Assembly (NCBI GenBank): GCA_027484685.1
Contig: JAIXSO010000049.1
Coordinates: 25,310 to 89,309 of the forward strand
Reading direction: 5' to 3'
Source: Bacteroidota bacterium
GTDB taxonomy: Bacteria; Bacteroidota; Bacteroidia; UKL13-3
DNA length: 64,000 bases
The notes under the pieces were generated by a model that saw nothing but the letters and a program-made list of their open reading frames with translations, was not told where the DNA came from and made no database searches. Numbering within the stretch: position 1 is the stretch's first letter; every line of letters starts with the position of its first letter. Position numbers and translations under genes: made by a program. Shown here in pieces: positions 53,601 through 61,531 of this stretch.

Positions 53601-55448
53601 AGCACTTTACAAATAGAAGTTGGAGGATTGTTTAATTCAAATACCAATCAAACTGTAGGTAATTTAAACTTAGTAGGTGGTAAATTTAATATTGGAACCG
53701 AAACTACCCTTATTTTAAATAATATTGTAACAACAGCAGGTGTTTTAAGTGGTTCAGCCACTTCAAACCTAACCATAGGAGCCAGCGCAGGTACTTTACT
53801 TTTTAACCAAACCACACCAGGTGTTACCAATGTTATTCATCATTTAATAATTGGAACTGGCACTACAAGTAATATTGTTATTGGCAACGCTTTAAATATT
53901 GACCCAATAGGTAGTATTTCGTTCAATTCTTCAGGAACTAAATCATTAACCACTACCGGGCAAACCTTAACTTTATTATCTTCTGCTGCTGGTTCAGCCA
54001 TGATTGATAATACCAACAATGCAACCATTGTTGGAAACATTACAGTTCAAAACTATTTACCAGCAAATGGACGTCAATACCGCTTTTTATCTTCGCAAGT
54101 AATAGGTGGAACCACCTTACAATGGAGAGATAATGCAGCTAATACAAGTGGAGTTGGCATTGCCATTACTGGCCATATTGGTACTGTAGATGCTTCTATC
54201 ACCAATCAACCTTCGGCATTTTATTATGATGAAAACAATACCAACGAAGGAACCAATATTAATGGTGCAGGCAAATGGCCAAATATAGATGGCAATACAA
54301 CCTTAACCAACGGAAAAGGTTATCGTGTATTTGTAAGAGGAGATAGAACCATAAGTTTAACAACTGCTAATTCCATTAACAATGCTACCACCATTTGGAT
54401 ACAAGGAACTTATCCTAGCAATCCTGTTTCGCCAAACATTACTTATACACCCGCAGCAGCCAATGGTTGGAACTTAATTGGTAATCCATACCCATGTACC
54501 ATTGATTGGGGTGCTATTGCTGCAAGCGATAGAACTAATTTAGACAATGCCATTTATGTTTGGAACCCATCAAACACCAACAATTCAACGGGAGGATATG
54601 CCAGTTTTGTTAACGGAGTAGGAACTGGTACACCCAATGCTGGTAGTCAATATATTAGCAGCGGACAGGCATTTTTTGTAAAAGCCAATGCAAGTTCACC
54701 TGTTTTAAATTTTCGCGAAGTGCATAAACAAAGCAATCAGGCTGGAGGAAGAATGTTTAAATCAACAAGTGTTAAACCAAATAGTATTCGTTTAAAATTA
54801 TTTAAAAACAATACACCAATAGATGATGCTGTGCTCTATTTTCAAGAAGAAGCCACTCGCCATTTTGATAGTGAATTTGATGCTTATGATTTAACAAATA
54901 ATATTGGTTTTTTAACTGCTAATGGAAAAGATACATTAGCCATAAGCGGCAATCCAATATTTAAGGATAACGAAACTTATAAGATAAATGCCAACCTTAG
55001 CACAAGCAATTACCAATTTCAATTTACCGACCTAACCTCATTTACTAACTTACCTGAGGCTTATTTAATTGATAATTATTTAAACAAAAAAATCCTTTTA
55101 GCAGATTCGTTAATTTATGCTTTTTCGGTTATTGATAACAATCCATATACGTTTGGGAATAATCGTTTTGAATTGCAATTTGGAAAATCAACCACCTCAA
55201 TAACAAGTGATTTTATACCACCCACTAAATTATTGGTTTATCCTAATCCAGCTACTCATTTTTTAAACCTATCTACTTCTAATAACAAAACAATTGAAAC
55301 CATTAATATTTATAATGTTTCAGGAAAATTGATTTTACACTTCAATACCAACCTCAATCAAATAGACATAAGTCAACTCAATAGTGGTGTTTATTTTATT
55401 GAGGTATTTACCATAAATGAAAAACTAAGCAGCAAATTCATTAAATAA
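50661..55448 (+). CDS. T9SS-exported tandem ice-binding-like (DUF3494) protein with VCBS repeats
   Basis: 1595 residues from the ATG at 50661 (the track GTG precedes the signal peptide MKNKLLLFTAIVLFFLPKTN). Two DUF3494 domains, about 25-225 and 236-440: each has 'LG..(A/S)N(F/Y)VLF(S/T)..GAV(T/S)N.G', 'LTLNAQGNPNAVFIFK' and 'G...GRALTT.GA(I/V)SV'. Next are an IPT/TIG-like domain (SSVEPINALVGSTVTITGFN) and seven ~48-residue VCBS/FG-GAP repeats with GDLDADGKPDLAIA calcium motifs. A beta-helix-like region and a type A sorting tail (KLLVYPNPATHFLNLS to SSKFIK) complete it. It is a surface adhesin or ice-binding protein. Confidence 0.9.
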   Translation: MKNKLLLFTAIVLFFLPKTNYGQAPSLGSSANFVLFTSVGAVTNTGISQITGNIGSNVGTCTNFGNINGTMQSQNLITAACSTDVLSAYNQLNGMTPTNFPASTLGGDTLLAGVYSITGASSLSNTLTLNAQGNPNAVFIFKLQGAFSVAANAKVVLMNGALASNVFWKIEGLTSLSTGVTMRGTIITNNGAISISAGDTLEGRALTTAGAISVDGILAYIPLGNGIPLLTGPIAPTLGATANYVLFSGIGAVSNSGVTQANGDIGTNSGLTTGFNPLLINGEVHAVPDGSTNQCATDLATVYAYLNSLSADIELLYPAQFGNNLTLTPHTYLLNAATSFTDTLYLNAQGNPNAVFVIKIYGALTTSTYSKVLLINGTQARNVYWLVSGAVSINNNSVFEGTIICNNGAINFAANSTLHGRALTTVGAVSVSTFTAFAPNAPYISSVEPINALVGSTVTITGFNFSPTTTNNMVFFGATMATVVTATANSLTVIVPIGANNAYVTELNLTTNLSASSLQRFNPIYSPVKEGITINDFMAKQDFANGSGSNPLSIAIGDLNADGKPDLAVANYGTSDISVFINTATSGQINSGSFAAKQNYSVGGPAQGIAIGDLDADGKPDLAIACNGYVVSVLRNTSSSGTLSFASKVDFTTNQNATSVVIGDLDEDGRPEMVVTNATSNNISIYQNLSTIGNIAFANKIDFAVGNNPKSVCIGDIDGDGKVDITVANTGSNNVSVFLNTSNTGGISLVSKVDFTTGTAPNFVTLGDFNGDTKLDLAITNQNDNSVSILKNTSSVSSISFATKVDFTTGTTPTSIALGDLDGDSKVDLVVSNQATNTVSVLRNNSNIDTISFNTKVDFTTGNGTASVAVGDLDGDEKPDIAIANSIANSISILRNDDIKIYYSQNSGNPAILSNWNSEPNGSGYAPSSLTICTRYIIQSSHTLTTTGNLLFGTLGSKLEIQNGGILTASLGNAITFANGSTLQIEVGGLFNSNTNQTVGNLNLVGGKFNIGTETTLILNNIVTTAGVLSGSATSNLTIGASAGTLLFNQTTPGVTNVIHHLIIGTGTTSNIVIGNALNIDPIGSISFNSSGTKSLTTTGQTLTLLSSAAGSAMIDNTNNATIVGNITVQNYLPANGRQYRFLSSQVIGGTTLQWRDNAANTSGVGIAITGHIGTVDASITNQPSAFYYDENNTNEGTNINGAGKWPNIDGNTTLTNGKGYRVFVRGDRTISLTTANSINNATTIWIQGTYPSNPVSPNITYTPAAANGWNLIGNPYPCTIDWGAIAASDRTNLDNAIYVWNPSNTNNSTGGYASFVNGVGTGTPNAGSQYISSGQAFFVKANASSPVLNFREVHKQSNQAGGRMFKSTSVKPNSIRLKLFKNNTPIDDAVLYFQEEATRHFDSEFDAYDLTNNIGFLTANGKDTLAISGNPIFKDNETYKINANLSTSNYQFQFTDLTSFTNLPEAYLIDNYLNKKILLADSLIYAFSVIDNNPYTFGNNRFELQFGKSTTSITSDFIPPTKLLVYPNPATHFLNLSTSNNKTIETINIYNVSGKLILHFNTNLNQIDISQLNSGVYFIEVFTINEKLSSKFIK

Positions 55449-55496
55449 ATTAACGTTTAAAATTTACTGTAATCAACTAACATAAAAAATAATATC

Positions 55497-55694
55497 ATGA
55501 ACAACATAAAAAAAATACTTTCAACCATTATACTTTCATTCACTTTGACTTTGGCAATACATGCCCAACCAGGAAGCGATGGATTTGAAGATGAACCCGA
55601 AGATGTACCTTTAGATGGTGGCATACTTTTACTTGCCGCGGCTGGTACAGCTTATGGCTATAAAAAAATAGTAAAAAACAGTCCAAGTAAATAA
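55497..55694 (+). CDS. PID-CTERM-like mini-protein
   Basis: 65 residues. Signal peptide (ILSTIILSFTLTLAIHAQ), an acidic linker (DGFEDEPEDV), then PLDGGILLLAAAGTAYGYKK followed by basic residues. This is the 'P(I/L/V)DGG-hydrophobic-K' tail called PID-CTERM in Bacteroidota, thought to be a sorting signal for an unidentified processing enzyme. The whole protein is little more than signal peptide plus sorting tail. It lies between two large surface-protein genes, 48 bp after the first, and may be cotranscribed with it. Confidence 0.75.
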   Translation: MNNIKKILSTIILSFTLTLAIHAQPGSDGFEDEPEDVPLDGGILLLAAAGTAYGYKKIVKNSPSK

Positions 55695-55838
55695 ATCAAA
55701 ATAATTGTTTCGTAACGCAGAATGGCTTTGTAGTTATAATTAGTTAATAACTGCATTATTACCAATTAGTTATATTAATTAATCAGGTGAAAATAAAATA
55801 CACTAAAGACTTAGTTACTAAATACAAATCTACTTAAA

Positions 55839-58800
55839 ATGAAAAAGCAAATTTTATTAATTACCATCCTATTATTAACCAGCAGTTATTTTGTATTTGC
55901 ACAAGCTCCACCTCAAGCTTTCAAATACCAATCTATAGTTAGAAATGCCACTGGAAACCCAATGGTCAATGCCAGTATTCGTATAAAAGCAATCATTCAT
56001 GCAAACGCAATTACTGGTGCAATTTTATACCAAGAATCACATAACATAATTACCAATCAATATGGATTAATAAACCTTGAAATTGGAAATGGAACTGTGG
56101 AATTGGGCGCATTTTCGGCCATTTCATGGATAACAGGAACAAATTGGATAGAAATACAAGCCGACTTTGGAAACGGTTATGTTGTTATGGGAACTTCGCA
56201 ACTGCTAAGCGTACCTTATGCACTTAATTGTGGAAACGGAACTATAGGTCCAAAAGGAGATATTGGTTTAACAGGTCCACAAGGTTTAACCGGAACTACT
56301 GGAGCTAAAGGCGATTCTGGTGCAGTTGGTTCACAAGGGATCATTGGTCTTACTGGTTTAACTGGAGCCAATGGTGCAAAAGGTGATTCAGGGGCGATTG
56401 GTTCACAAGGTATCATTGGTCTAACTGGTTCACAAGGTAGCATTGGTTTGACTGGATTAACTGGAGCAAAAGGCGATTCAGGTGCAATTGGTCCTCAAGG
56501 TAATATTGGCTTAACAGGAACTCAAGGAAACATTGGTTTAACCGGAGCAATTGGAGCTAAAGGCGACTCAGGAGCGATTGGTCCGCGAGGAAATATCGGT
56601 TTAACTGGAGCCAATGGTGCAAAAGGTGATTCTGGTGCAACTGGGCCACAAGGTAACATTGGTCTTACAGGTTTAACTGGAGCACTTGGAGCAAAAGGTG
56701 ATTCTGGTGCAATTGGTCCACAAGGAAACATTGGATTGACTGGTTTAACTGGAGCTACTGGAGCAAAAGGAGATTCTGGTGCGATTGGTCCACAAGGTAA
56801 TATTGGCTTAACAGGAGCTCAAGGAAACATTGGTTTTACTGGTTCACAAGGTAGCATTGGCTTGACTGGTTTAACAGGAGCAATTGGAGCAAAAGGTGAT
56901 TCAGGTGCAATTGGTCCTCAAGGAAATATTGGTTTAACTGGTTTAACCGGAGCAATTGGTGTAAAAGGCGATTCAGGAGCGATTGGTCCACAAGGTAATA
57001 TCGGATTAACTGGCTCCCAAGGAATCATTGGTCTTACAGGTTTAACTGGATTAACTGGATCTAATGGCGCGAAAGGCGATTCAGGTGCAATTGGTCCTCA
57101 AGGTACTATTGGCTTAACAGGAACTCAAGGAAACATTGGTTTAACCGGATTAACCGGAGCAATTGGAGCTAAAGGCGATTCAGGTGCAATTGGTCCACAA
57201 GGAAATATTGGATTAACGGGTTTAACTGGATTAACTGGAGCAAAAGGTGATTCAGGTGCAATTGGTCCGCAAGGTAATATCGGATTAACTGGTTCACAAG
57301 GAAGCATTGGTCTTACTGGTGTTCAAGGTAACATTGGTCTTACAGGTTTAACTGGAGCAATTGGAGCAAAAGGTGATTCTGGTTTAGTTGGTCCACAAGG
57401 TAATATTGGATTAACTGGTTCTCAAGGAATCATTGGTTTGACTGGTTTAACTGGAGCCATTGGCTCAAAAGGTGATTCAGGTTCAGTTGGACCACAAGGA
57501 ATAATTGGTCTTACAGGTTTAACAGGAACTACTGGCGCAAAAGGCGATTCAGGTGCAGTTGGTTCACAAGGAATAATCGGTTTAACTGGTTTAACAGGAG
57601 CTAATGGCGCAAAAGGTGATTCAGGTTTAACTGGTCTTCAAGGCAATATTGGTTTAACTGGTTCACAAGGTAGCATTGGCTTGACTGGTTTAACCGGAGC
57701 TAAAGGCGATTCTGGTGCAATTGGTCCACAAGGAATCATCGGCTTAACTGGTTCTCAAGGAAACATCGGATTAACTGGTTCACAAGGAATCATTGGTCTT
57801 ACTGGAGCTAAAGGAGATTCTGGTTCAATCGGTCCACAAGGTAATATTGGATTAACTGGACTACAAGGAATAATTGGCTTGACAGGATTAGCTGGAGCAA
57901 AAGGCGATTCTGGTTCAATTGGTCCACAAGGTAATATTGGTTTAACTGGTTCACAAGGTAGCATTGGCTTGACTGGTTTAACAGGAGCAATTGGAGCTAA
58001 AGGCGACTCAGGAGCGATTGGTCCGCGAGGAAATATCGGTTTAACAGGAGCCAATGGTGCAAAAGGTGATTCTGGTGCAACTGGTCCACAAGGAAACATT
58101 GGATTAACTGGTTTAACTGGAGCAAAAGGAGATTCTGGTGCAATTGGACCGCAAGGAAATATTGGTTTAATTGGTTCGCAAGGTATCATTGGTTTGACAG
58201 GATTAACTGGAGCTAAAGGTGATTCAGGTGCAATTGGTCTTCAAGGTAATATTGGTTTAACGGGTTTAACAGGTTCTCAAGGTAATATTGGTTTGACTGG
58301 ATTAACTGGAGCAAAAGGTGATTCGGGTGCAGTTGGTTCGCAAGGAAACATTGGTTTAACTGGTCTTCAAGGTAGCATTGGTTTGACTGGATTAACCGGA
58401 GCTAAAGGTGATTCAGGTGCAATTGGTCCTCAAGGTAATATTGGATTAACTGGTTCGCAAGGAAATATTGGTTTAACTGGATTAACTGGAGCTAATGGTG
58501 CAAAAGGTGATTCGGGTTTAATTGGTTCTCAAGGAATCATTGGTTTAACTGGAGCTAAAGGCGATTCAGGTGTAATTGGGCCACAAGGTAATATTGGTTT
58601 AACTGGTCTTCAAGGTAGCATCGGTTTAACTGGCTTAACTGGTTCTCAAGGAAGCATTGGTTTAACTGGATTAACAGGAGCTAAAGGCGATTCAGGTGCA
58701 ATTGGTCAGCAAGGAAATATTGGATTAACGGGTTTAACTGGTTCTCAAGGTAATATTGGTTTAACTGGTTTAACTGGAGCCATTGGAGCTAAAGGTGATT

Positions 58801-59372
58801 CTGGTTCAATTGGTTCACAAGGTAGTATTGGTTTAACTGGAGCCAATGGCGCGAAAGGCGATTCAGGTGCAATTGGTGCTCAAGGACCAACAGGTGCCAC
58901 TGGTACTATTTTACAATTCGCTATGTTTTATGGCTTAACTGCCGGAACAGGAAATACCATTGCAACCGATTATGCAGCAACAATTGCTGTAAAAACCATT
59001 AATGGCAGCGGACGAGTTCCTTTTCCGCGTAATGGTCCTTCAGCAGGTATTTCTAGAGTTGATAATACTAGTTTTACATTAGCAAGCATAGGCACTTATG
59101 AAATAACTTTTAACGTTCATACTACCGAACCTGGACAATTACAACTTGAATTAAATAATATAGATTTACCAGAAACAATAGCTACCAATATGAATCCCAC
59201 AGCTGGTGGACATCCAATAATAGGTAATTTCTTTATTACCACAATTTCGGTAAATTCCATATTAGCATTGGTAAATCCTACAGGCAATACTCCAGCACTT
59301 ACCATTACACCAGCAAATGGAGCTAGCACGCATGCTAACTCGCAAACCATATCAATTAAAAAAATTTATTAG
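55839..59372 (+). CDS. Collagen-like surface protein with C1q/BclA-like head
   Basis: 1177 residues. Signal peptide ending FVFAQ. An N-terminal beta domain (KYQSIVRNATGNPMVNASIR to LLSVPYAL) of the kind often found before Bacteroidota collagen-like repeats and tail-fibre-like modules. Then 886 residues of uninterrupted Gly-X-Y (about 137-1022), dominated by GLTG, GNIG, GPQG and AKGDSGAIG. The C-terminal 150 residues start QFAMFYGLTAGTGNTIATDY and end SQTISIKKIY, a TNF/C1q-like trimerisation head as in BclA. No T9SS tail is present, so the export route is open. It is probably a trimeric rod on the cell surface. Confidence 0.9.
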   Translation: MKKQILLITILLLTSSYFVFAQAPPQAFKYQSIVRNATGNPMVNASIRIKAIIHANAITGAILYQESHNIITNQYGLINLEIGNGTVELGAFSAISWITGTNWIEIQADFGNGYVVMGTSQLLSVPYALNCGNGTIGPKGDIGLTGPQGLTGTTGAKGDSGAVGSQGIIGLTGLTGANGAKGDSGAIGSQGIIGLTGSQGSIGLTGLTGAKGDSGAIGPQGNIGLTGTQGNIGLTGAIGAKGDSGAIGPRGNIGLTGANGAKGDSGATGPQGNIGLTGLTGALGAKGDSGAIGPQGNIGLTGLTGATGAKGDSGAIGPQGNIGLTGAQGNIGFTGSQGSIGLTGLTGAIGAKGDSGAIGPQGNIGLTGLTGAIGVKGDSGAIGPQGNIGLTGSQGIIGLTGLTGLTGSNGAKGDSGAIGPQGTIGLTGTQGNIGLTGLTGAIGAKGDSGAIGPQGNIGLTGLTGLTGAKGDSGAIGPQGNIGLTGSQGSIGLTGVQGNIGLTGLTGAIGAKGDSGLVGPQGNIGLTGSQGIIGLTGLTGAIGSKGDSGSVGPQGIIGLTGLTGTTGAKGDSGAVGSQGIIGLTGLTGANGAKGDSGLTGLQGNIGLTGSQGSIGLTGLTGAKGDSGAIGPQGIIGLTGSQGNIGLTGSQGIIGLTGAKGDSGSIGPQGNIGLTGLQGIIGLTGLAGAKGDSGSIGPQGNIGLTGSQGSIGLTGLTGAIGAKGDSGAIGPRGNIGLTGANGAKGDSGATGPQGNIGLTGLTGAKGDSGAIGPQGNIGLIGSQGIIGLTGLTGAKGDSGAIGLQGNIGLTGLTGSQGNIGLTGLTGAKGDSGAVGSQGNIGLTGLQGSIGLTGLTGAKGDSGAIGPQGNIGLTGSQGNIGLTGLTGANGAKGDSGLIGSQGIIGLTGAKGDSGVIGPQGNIGLTGLQGSIGLTGLTGSQGSIGLTGLTGAKGDSGAIGQQGNIGLTGLTGSQGNIGLTGLTGAIGAKGDSGSIGSQGSIGLTGANGAKGDSGAIGAQGPTGATGTILQFAMFYGLTAGTGNTIATDYAATIAVKTINGSGRVPFPRNGPSAGISRVDNTSFTLASIGTYEITFNVHTTEPGQLQLELNNIDLPETIATNMNPTAGGHPIIGNFFITTISVNSILALVNPTGNTPALTITPANGASTHANSQTISIKKIY
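56247..58904 (+). repeat. Collagen Gly-X-Y coding repeat array (2.66 kb)
   Basis: Exactly 886 Gly-X-Y-phase codons in 9- and 18-bp nested units. The block around GGTCCGCGAGGAAATATCGG (56549-56660) recurs at 57989-58100 with about three differences, exactly 1440 bp apart (160 x 9). Arg occurs in the array only in these two blocks. Confidence 0.92.
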
Positions 59373-59420
59373 TCATTTCCTTATTTCAAACCAATTGAAG
59401 TAATTAATTAAGTACAAAAT

Positions 59421-59942
59421 ATGAAAAAGTTTATTCTTTTATTCATGAGTATATTGTTTGCTTTTACCTTTCAAACTATAAAAGCCCAATCACTGGCTCG
59501 ACAAGTAATTGGTTCAGCAGGAACTTTTGCATCCTCTCCTTTTGGCTCTATGGAATGGACAATTGGAGAAGTAATTACCGAAACCTATGCAAATACTGGT
59601 TTTGTCTTTACCCAAGGATTTCATCAACCAAACCTATTAGAAGTTATTCCCAAACCTACTGATTTATTTATACCAGAAGGATTTTCACCCAATACGGATG
59701 GTATTAATGATGTATTTGTTATAAGAGGACTAGAAAATTTTCCTGCCAATAAAATAGAAATTTATAACAGATGGGGACAGAAAGTTTTTGAGGCCAGTCC
59801 CTACCTAAATAATTGGGATGGCCAATCGCAAACTGCAATAAGCATTGGAGGCAATCAATTACCAAATGGAACTTATTTTTATCTATTAAACTTAGGCAAT
59901 GGTTCACCCATCATTAAAGGAACCATTTACTTGCTAAAATAA
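59421..59942 (+). CDS. Short T9SS type B (gliding motility CHU_C) protein
   Basis: 173 residues. Signal peptide ending TIKAQ, a short module (RQVIGSAGTFASSPFGSMEW, TQGFHQPN) seen in many Bacteroidota proteins, then the type B sorting domain: IPEGFSPNTDGINDVFVIRG, KIEIYNRWGQKVFEA, WDGQS, LPNGTYFYLL and KGTIYLLK. It is a nearly minimal T9SS type B cargo. It starts 48 bp after the collagen gene and ends before the next terminator, so both are probably one transcript; it might anchor or accompany the collagen protein, which lacks such a tail. Confidence 0.92.
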   Translation: MKKFILLFMSILFAFTFQTIKAQSLARQVIGSAGTFASSPFGSMEWTIGEVITETYANTGFVFTQGFHQPNLLEVIPKPTDLFIPEGFSPNTDGINDVFVIRGLENFPANKIEIYNRWGQKVFEASPYLNNWDGQSQTAISIGGNQLPNGTYFYLLNLGNGSPIIKGTIYLLK

Positions 59943-60065
59943 AAATATACTGCTTTTGGTTTTATATAAGCTAACTACTTAATCCAATAAAAAACTTTTA
60001 TCTATAACATTAGCAAAAATTAACTAAACTAGAAGTAAAAAAACTTCCTATTATATAATTTAAAT

Positions 60066-60092
60066 AAAAGCGGCCTTTGAGCCGCTTTTATT
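60066..60092 (+). terminator. Terminator after the surface-protein cluster
   Basis: AAAAGCGGC pairs with GCCGCTTTT around CTTTGA, followed by ATTGTTT. The arm is shared with the terminators at 46119 and 50221. Confidence 0.85.
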
Positions 60093-60233
60093 GTTTATGG
60101 CAAGCTACAAAAACTAAAATACAAAGGCCTTTTGATGATTTGGATATACTAACTAAAATAATAAATTTGTTAAAATAAGTATTATATTATCATCCTTAAA
60201 TACAAGTTTTAGCCAATCTTAAAAGATACGATA

Positions 60234-60767
60234 ATGTGGACAAACCTGCGAAAGGAAATTGAAAAAATATGTAAGGAATTGAGTATATCAAATTCCCAGT
60301 TTCAACCTTTAAGAATGAAAGAATGGGAAGAAATAGAAAATAAAATTTATCAGACTTTTTGCAAACTCACATATTATAAATCTCAGCCTGTTTGGCTTTG
60401 GAATCATTTTAAACTCAACACATTTTCAATTTCAACAGAAAAAAAATCTTACCATTATTTAAATCAACTCATTGACAACAATGAGTTTGTTTGGTTTTTC
60501 GTTAACGAAACAATAAATGAAACGTGCAAGTTTTGGTTTTATCAAGGACAAGTTAACACTATTCAAACAATTATTGCCGAATCCATTTACATAGATGAAG
60601 TGTATCTTGTTTCTAAAAAGTATGACTGGTTAATTTGTATCAATCATCATGATATATTAATTGCAACCGGAGATACAATGGCAGAAAAACTAAAACAGCT
60701 TAAAACTCCAAATAATACAAGCCTCGGTAACGTTATGCTAAATTATAATACCCACAATGATAATTGA
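60234..60767 (+). CDS. Hypothetical protein, DUF6756-like (tentative)
   Basis: 177 residues, Trp/Phe-rich. RKEIEKICKELSIS, an acidic helix (MKEWEEIENKIYQTF), KSQPVWLWNHFK and NEFVWFFVNETI suggest the small soluble DUF6756 family, known mostly from scattered, immunity-like genes. The assignment is from memory of the pattern and tentative. It overlaps the next gene by 11 bp, so the two are coupled. Confidence 0.6.
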   Translation: MWTNLRKEIEKICKELSISNSQFQPLRMKEWEEIENKIYQTFCKLTYYKSQPVWLWNHFKLNTFSISTEKKSYHYLNQLIDNNEFVWFFVNETINETCKFWFYQGQVNTIQTIIAESIYIDEVYLVSKKYDWLICINHHDILIATGDTMAEKLKQLKTPNNTSLGNVMLNYNTHNDN

Positions 60768-61326
60768 AAATAAGGGACTAAATACAAACACTTTTTACAT
60801 ACCACCATTCGACTTGAATGTTGGAGAAATCGTTGTTTTAAATTTATTCAATGGAATACATTTCTACGAAACAGAAATGTTTCTTAAAGACATTTTTTGT
60901 GGTAAGACAAAAGACGAGAATGTTGTGGTGCATAAAAACTCTACATTTGTAGCGCATTTTATTGAACCGAATCTAAGACGGCTTTTTTATCCAATAACAG
61001 TTGGAGAATACTTAAAAAAGAATGCCAATTTAAACAGCCCATACGCGACAAAAATTCATGAAATTGATTGGATAAACAAAAAGACAAAAGTCAACACTCT
61101 AGCCGGAAATTCAAGACGTTTATTGTGTTTATATACCACACTTTCTAAGACAAACCATATTATTTTTGACTTAATAGGGCAGGACCCAAAAGGAGCAGAA
61201 GAAACTTATGAAATAGTTAAAAACATGGTAAAAAAAGGTGGGTCAGCAATTTTTCTTGACTATCTAGAAGAAATGAAATACGACCGCACAAAATATATAG
61301 AACTACAATGGAAAAACCAGCCTTAA
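60757..61326 (+). CDS. ABC-ATPase relative lacking Walker A
   Basis: 189 residues. The line-up with ABC ATPases is clear in the second half: VNTLAGNSRRLLCLYTTLSK stands where LSGGxxRRLxLAxxL does, HIIFDLIGQDPKGAEETYEI where Walker B/D-loop (LDEPTSGLDP) does, and KKGGSAIFLDYLEEM at the H-loop. In the first half LNVGEIVVLNLFNGIHFYET occupies the Walker A position (GEIxxLxGxNGxGKST) but has no GKS/T; the Walker B Glu and H-loop His are also missing. It is therefore a catalytically dead ABC fold, perhaps a regulator or immunity protein. It is coupled by an 11-bp overlap to the preceding gene. Confidence 0.6.
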   Translation: MIIENKGLNTNTFYIPPFDLNVGEIVVLNLFNGIHFYETEMFLKDIFCGKTKDENVVVHKNSTFVAHFIEPNLRRLFYPITVGEYLKKNANLNSPYATKIHEIDWINKKTKVNTLAGNSRRLLCLYTTLSKTNHIIFDLIGQDPKGAEETYEIVKNMVKKGGSAIFLDYLEEMKYDRTKYIELQWKNQP

Positions 61327-61356
61327 AGTTAGTGAAGCGCTCTAAACGTATAATTT
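61327..61356 (+). repeat. Dispersed repeat family A, copy 5 (short)
   Basis: AGTTAGTGAAGCGCTCTAAA then CGTATAATTT begins at the first base after the stop codon of the ABC-like gene. It matches the core of the 50071 copy. Confidence 0.6.
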
Positions 61357-61416
61357 AGAATATTTAAAAATCAGTTAGGATTTTAACCGCTCCAAACCAT
61401 TCACATTATCCAATTT

Positions 61417-61463
61417 TTTACTTTGTTCTTTTATCTTTTATGAGCATGTTTACCAAAAGTTTA
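61417..61463 (+). repeat. Leader direct repeat, first copy
   Basis: TTTACTTTGTTCTTTTATCT then TTTATGAGCATGTTTACCAA and AAGTTTA. The second copy is 900 bp downstream at 62317. TTACTTTG may be the -7 box for the gene at 61532. Confidence 0.75.
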
Positions 61464-61531
61464 TGATTAACCAATAAATCATTAGAATCCATATATCAAC
61501 TTTATACGCTAGTTTTATAAACCATATTGAA

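Noticed and set aside
56216-58189. Minus-strand ORFs inside the collagen gene (proline-rich, e.g. 57755..58189)
   Set aside because: They are antisense shadows of the Gly-X-Y array; the low-complexity MLPCEPVNPI pattern is forced by the repeat.
56247-58904. CRISPR-like look of regularly spaced near-identical blocks
   Set aside because: The period is 9/18 bp, there are no unique spacers of 25-40 bp, and the whole array is an open Gly-X-Y frame.
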